A DNA stretch of 64,000 nt from Nematostella vectensis (lineage: Eukaryota; Cnidaria; Anthozoa; Actiniaria; Edwardsiidae), in the NCBI RefSeq assembly GCF_932526225.1, contig NC_064046.1, positions 12,321,208-12,385,207 of the forward strand. The letters are read 5' to 3'. Positions 63,134 to 64,000 of this stretch are shown piece after piece. Each line of letters opens with the position of its first letter. Within the stretch, counting starts at the first letter, position 1. The notes under the pieces were generated by a model. The model did not search any database. It was not told the origin of the DNA and was given only the letters and a program-made list of their open reading frames with translations. The position numbers and the translations under genes were made by a program.

Positions 63134-64000
63134 GTAAACAATTTAATTACCATCACAAAAAAGTGCATTAGAAATAAACAGGTAATATCACATATAGGTC
63201 CATTCTACAAACATGACAGACACAATAGATTCTGTAGTCGAATATTCCATAATATTCGAGGGGTCCATCAGAGAGGACGAAGGCATCTAGTAGATTCTAG
63301 GATAATCTCCGATACTATCACAAAATCAAGGGTCCAGCAGATGGAAGAAGCAGGAACTAAATAGACATCTGTCTAATATCATATTAGAGGAAAACAATGA
63401 TAATATCCTAATCTCAGTAAACAGTTGAAGCTCTCATAAGCGACCACCTTGGGAACTGATAATTGTAGTCGTTAACAGAGCTGGTCTCTTACGAGAGCTT
63501 GCTCTCATAAGCAACCACTGGGCGCCAAAAACTTGAACAATAGGTGTTGGTCTCTTACGGGAGCTTAATTAAAATGGAATCTAAAAGTTATCGTGATAAC
63601 AACAACGCTGTAATATTTTGGTTTATTGCTTGATTTTCAAACTAGGTATTTTACTTATCATGAGAGTGAGTTGTTTTACTTAATAGCAATTAATTCTACA
63701 CAAAGTTGCTCATTATGCTCGTTTATATCAACGACTTAAGCTTTTCGTCATGAGCATATCGCATGGGCCTTTTGTTAACCGATTTCTAAAGCATGCAACA
63801 AACAAGTGGATGGCTATTGTAACTGGATGAAGGATAAATCGTGGAGCTGGAAATGGACTAGAGATTCCTTGTATTTATACATTTTCTGGAGACAAAGAAA
63901 CGTCAATCCCATGGTTGAAATTGAAGTTAGAATATTGTAATTATAAAATTCTTTAATAGTTGCCTACTGGAAAGGCAGCTTTTATGAAACATTACAACAT
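63134..64000. other. No further exon seen; interspersed repeat words
   Basis: GAAGCTCTCATAAGCGACCA and TGGTCTCTTACGAGAGCTT are imperfect direct and inverted copies at 63,427-63,565, a repeat remnant. The rest is AT-rich and unassigned. Confidence 0.5.

Overview
The window is animal genomic DNA. It has spliced genes with GT-AG introns, a Pol III tRNA gene, a tRNA-derived SINE, many short inverted-repeat elements and large minisatellites. Gene content and architecture suggest a cnidarian, most likely a sea anemone such as Nematostella. That is inference from gene style; no database was searched.

The dominant feature is one minus-strand gene from 60,511 (start codon) to 16,149 (stop codon): the mechanosensitive channel Piezo. 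I rebuilt 42 coding exons from splice signals, reading phase and Piezo family motifs. All phases agree and the lengths sum to 7,023 nt, giving 2,340 residues plus stop, with no frameshift or internal stop. Three other genes lie inside its introns: a tRNA-Gly(GCC), an intronless Maf-type bZIP factor (28,320-28,931, plus strand) with a compact promoter carrying a palindromic kappa-B site, and an intronless rhodopsin-like GPCR (45,439-46,389, plus strand).

Left of Piezo, 698-5,004 (minus) holds a candidate neuropeptide-precursor gene: a signal-peptide exon and two possible terminal exons of the same phase, one encoding a single KR...GRRR cassette and the other 26-residue tandem repeats. At 10,986-15,004 (plus) is a complete four-exon cytosolic sulfotransferase of 311 residues. 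Between them are mobile elements, including an 802-bp element with about 80-bp terminal inverted repeats and a 9-bp target duplication that carries a frameshifted zinc-finger gene fragment. Right of Piezo, a divergent plus-strand gene of unknown function starts at 61,435 and runs off the window.

The most unusual observation is that at least nine Piezo exons have tandem repeats built from copies of their own exon-intron boundary. The largest is about 4.6 kb (about 70 copies of about 64 bp) and begins exactly at the splice donor of exon 25. Each copy carries the last 19 exon bases and a GT donor, so the transcript should contain dozens of decoy splice sites. Similar arrays sit at the donors of exons 6, 16, 18 and 23 and at the acceptors of exons 8, 9, 11 and 22.
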